DNA from: Nitrospirales bacterium
GTDB lineage: Bacteria > Nitrospirota > Nitrospiria > Nitrospirales > UBA8639
Assembly: GCA_029261305.1 (NCBI GenBank)
Contig: JAJDBO010000315.1
Coordinates: forward strand, 1-9,494
Direction of reading: 5' to 3'
Length of the DNA stretch: 9,494 nt
The notes beneath the pieces were generated by a model. That model searched no databases, was not told where the DNA came from, and was given only the letters and a program-made list of their open reading frames with translations. This document shows, piece after piece, positions 8,533 to 9,494 of the stretch (position 1 is its first letter; every line of letters begins with the position of its first letter). Both the position numbers and the translations under genes were made by a program.

Positions 8533-8585
8533 TGCAATGGTGAGATCCGCCATACAAGACAGAAAATTTTATAAAACACATCGGC

Positions 8586-8620
8586 CCTAGAGAACACGCC
8601 TTCGCACTACGTCTCTAAGG
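8586..8620 (-). terminator. Weak candidate stem-loop downstream of the repeat-protein gene
   Basis: On the minus strand CCTTAGAGA (8620-8612) can pair with TCTCTAGG (8593-8586) with a single bulged T, about 22 bases past the stop codon. A short T-run (TTTT at 8576-8573) follows only after about 10 more bases, so this is not a canonical intrinsic terminator. It may be a 3'-end stabilising hairpin or a Rho-dependent end. Confidence 0.3.
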
Positions 8621-8641
8621 TCGCATTGGACCAGCCACTAG

Positions 8642-9494
8642 TTATTTCAGTCGTTCAACTATTACGGCTTGATCATTCTTTTTCACCGTCGCTTGAATAA
8701 AGTCGCCAAACTTGAATTCTTCGGTGACCTTGGTTTTGTTCGTGCGTTCGACACGGATTTCACCATATTCCCCACGCATGACATAGAAGTCACCGTCGAT
8801 CATAAGGATTTGTCCCTTCACCACTCGGGTATCCGACGGGAGTTTATTCGGTGCAGGATTGGTTTGTTGGGCGGCTTGTCCCTTGTCCCCTGATGATTGT
8901 CCGGGTTGAGCCATTGCTTTCTCTGGGGTCGGGTTCGAAGCGGTTTGCTGCATGGTCACTCCCGAGACCTCATCCGCACCGGCGCGCTCAATTTTTAATG
9001 CCTTATTGTTCATGAGGACGACAGCTTTAATCCGATCTCCAAATTCAAACTCTTCGGTGATCTCGGTTTTGTACGTGGCTTCAATTTGAATCTCGCCCAG
9101 TGCACCTCGGACGATATACAGATCACGATCGATCATCAAAAGATCGCCGATAATGGTTTTCTGATCGGGCTGCTTGGGTTGTGGAGCCAGGTTGGGAGCC
9201 GCGACTTTGGCTTTACCTTTTTCTATTTTTTTTGAAGGAGAGGCTTTAGCAGCGACCGACGAATTCTCCACGACTCCAGCCACATCACTCGCCCCAGCAC
9301 GTTCAATTTTCAGCGCCTTATTATTCATGAGAACAAGGGCTTTAATCCGATCCCCAAATTCAAACTCTTCGGTAATCTCAGTTTTGTACGTCGCTTCAAT
9401 TTGAATCTCACCCAGGGTGCCCCGAACAATATACAGATCACGATCGATCATCAGCAGGTCACCTACAATGGTTTTTGTGGCCTGCTTCGCCGAA
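8642..9494 (-). CDS. Tandem-repeat beta-rich protein of unknown function, 5' end outside window
   Basis: I do not recognise a named family. The stop is TAA at 8642-8644. The frame stays open to the right edge (284 codons in the window). The ATG at 9451 is internal: the codons before it read TIVGDLL, matching TIIGDLL ahead of the same Met in the next repeat. At least three copies of a roughly 60-residue module occur. The motif runs GDLLMIDRDLYIVRG, then EIQIEATYKT, EFGDRIKA and ALKIERAGA. The pattern of alternating hydrophobic residues and GD turns suggests a small five-stranded beta barrel, loosely like OB-fold or DUF5666 domains (inference from pattern only). Linkers of about 45-50 residues are rich in Ala, Pro, Gln, Lys and Ser. 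The first two visible copies are nearly identical; the last is divergent. The linkers suggest an exported or surface-exposed protein, but the N-terminus and any signal peptide lie outside the window. It is separated by 283 bp from the kinase operon and is probably a separate unit. Confidence 0.85.
   Translation of the reverse strand, partial: SAKQATKTIVGDLLMIDRDLYIVRGTLGEIQIEATYKTEITEEFEFGDRIKALVLMNNKALKIERAGASDVAGVVENSSVAAKASPSKKIEKGKAKVAAPNLAPQPKQPDQKTIIGDLLMIDRDLYIVRGALGEIQIEATYKTEITEEFEFGDRIKAVVLMNNKALKIERAGADEVSGVTMQQTASNPTPEKAMAQPGQSSGDKGQAAQQTNPAPNKLPSDTRVVKGQILMIDGDFYVMRGEYGEIRVERTNKTKVTEEFKFGDFIQATVKKNDQAVIVERLK
8645..8821 (-). repeat. Divergent C-terminal repeat unit C (59 codons)
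   Basis: This unit runs from VKGQILMIDGDFYVMRG to the C-terminal VIVERLK. It keeps the LMID, VTEEFKFGD and VERL framework but is only about half identical to units A and B. It ends exactly at the stop codon, so the protein terminates on a complete module. Confidence 0.8.
8975..9154 (-). repeat. Repeat unit B of the beta-rich protein (60 codons)
   Basis: This unit runs from IIGDLLMID to IERAGA and is 57/60 identical to unit A in protein. It is preceded by a Lys/Pro/Gln/Ala-rich linker ending in QPKQPDQKT and followed by a Gln/Pro/Ala-rich linker. Confidence 0.85.
9290..9469 (-). repeat. Repeat unit A of the beta-rich protein (60 codons)
   Basis: This unit runs from IVGDLLMID to IERAGA. By hand alignment it differs from unit B at three residues (IVG/IIG, GTLG/GALG, KALVL/KAVVL), while about 27 of 180 bases differ. 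Its start is 315 bp, an exact multiple of three, from the start of unit B. Confidence 0.85.

Larger units (their letters stand above)
8359..8641. other. 283-bp intergenic region upstream of the kinase operon
   Basis: This gap separates the repeat-protein stop from the kinase start, both genes being on the minus strand. It should hold the end of the first transcription unit and the promoter of the second. An AT-rich stretch at about 8562-8576 contains TATAAA (minus strand, 8568-8573), a possible -10 element. The hexamer 17 bases upstream (TGTTCT, 8591-8596) matches the -35 consensus poorly. A second possible -10, TAATAT near 8430, also lacks a good -35. I cannot assign a promoter with confidence. 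Two dyads are listed separately. No convincing gene is present: the one minus-strand ATG frame of 33 codons (8455-8553) has no ribosome binding site. Confidence 0.6.

Noticed and set aside
8536..8552. Sigma-54-like site on the minus strand (TGGCGGATC..ATTGCA)
   Set aside because: The GG and GC elements are 11 or 14 bases apart depending on the GG used, not the required 10.
8455..8553. 33-codon minus-strand frame beginning MADLTIAG
   Set aside because: There is no ribosome binding site, the composition is Ser/Pro-rich and unlike its neighbours, and it matches no family I know.

Overview
The window looks like bacterial chromosome of balanced base composition with large signalling genes. A Nitrospira-like nitrite oxidiser, possibly one of the lower-GC marine lineages, fits the very large multi-PAS kinase and the small beta-rich repeat protein. 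This is an impression from gene style, not a search result. I see no tRNA, rRNA, insertion sequence, phage gene or CRISPR array.

Layout: (i) positions 1-1761, plus strand, hold the C-terminal nine-tenths or so of a family S9 prolyl-oligopeptidase-type serine peptidase whose start lies outside the window. (ii) Positions 1750-8358, minus strand, hold a two-gene signalling operon. The first gene encodes a 1943-residue membrane-anchored hybrid-sensor histidine kinase: four membrane helices, about eleven PAS domains, one GAF domain, then a HisKA/HATPase core with no receiver of its own. The second, 15 bases downstream, encodes a 253-residue response regulator with a complete phosphoacceptor site but no DNA-binding or AAA+ output domain. 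The regulator and peptidase genes converge and overlap by 12 bp. (iii) Positions 8359-8641 are intergenic, with a strong ribosome binding site for the kinase and two modest dyad structures. (iv) Positions 8642-9494, minus strand, hold the C-terminal part of a protein built from at least three copies of a roughly 60-residue beta-rich module. It runs off the right edge.

The kinase and regulator are almost certainly a cognate pair. The kinase would integrate many cytoplasmic signals, and the regulator probably acts through protein-protein contacts rather than direct promoter binding. Neither the peptidase nor the repeat protein shows a sequence-level link to that pathway beyond being adjacent. 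The most noteworthy items are the kinase's extended sensor array, the output-less NtrC-like regulator, and the tandem repeat whose copies differ mainly at synonymous sites.
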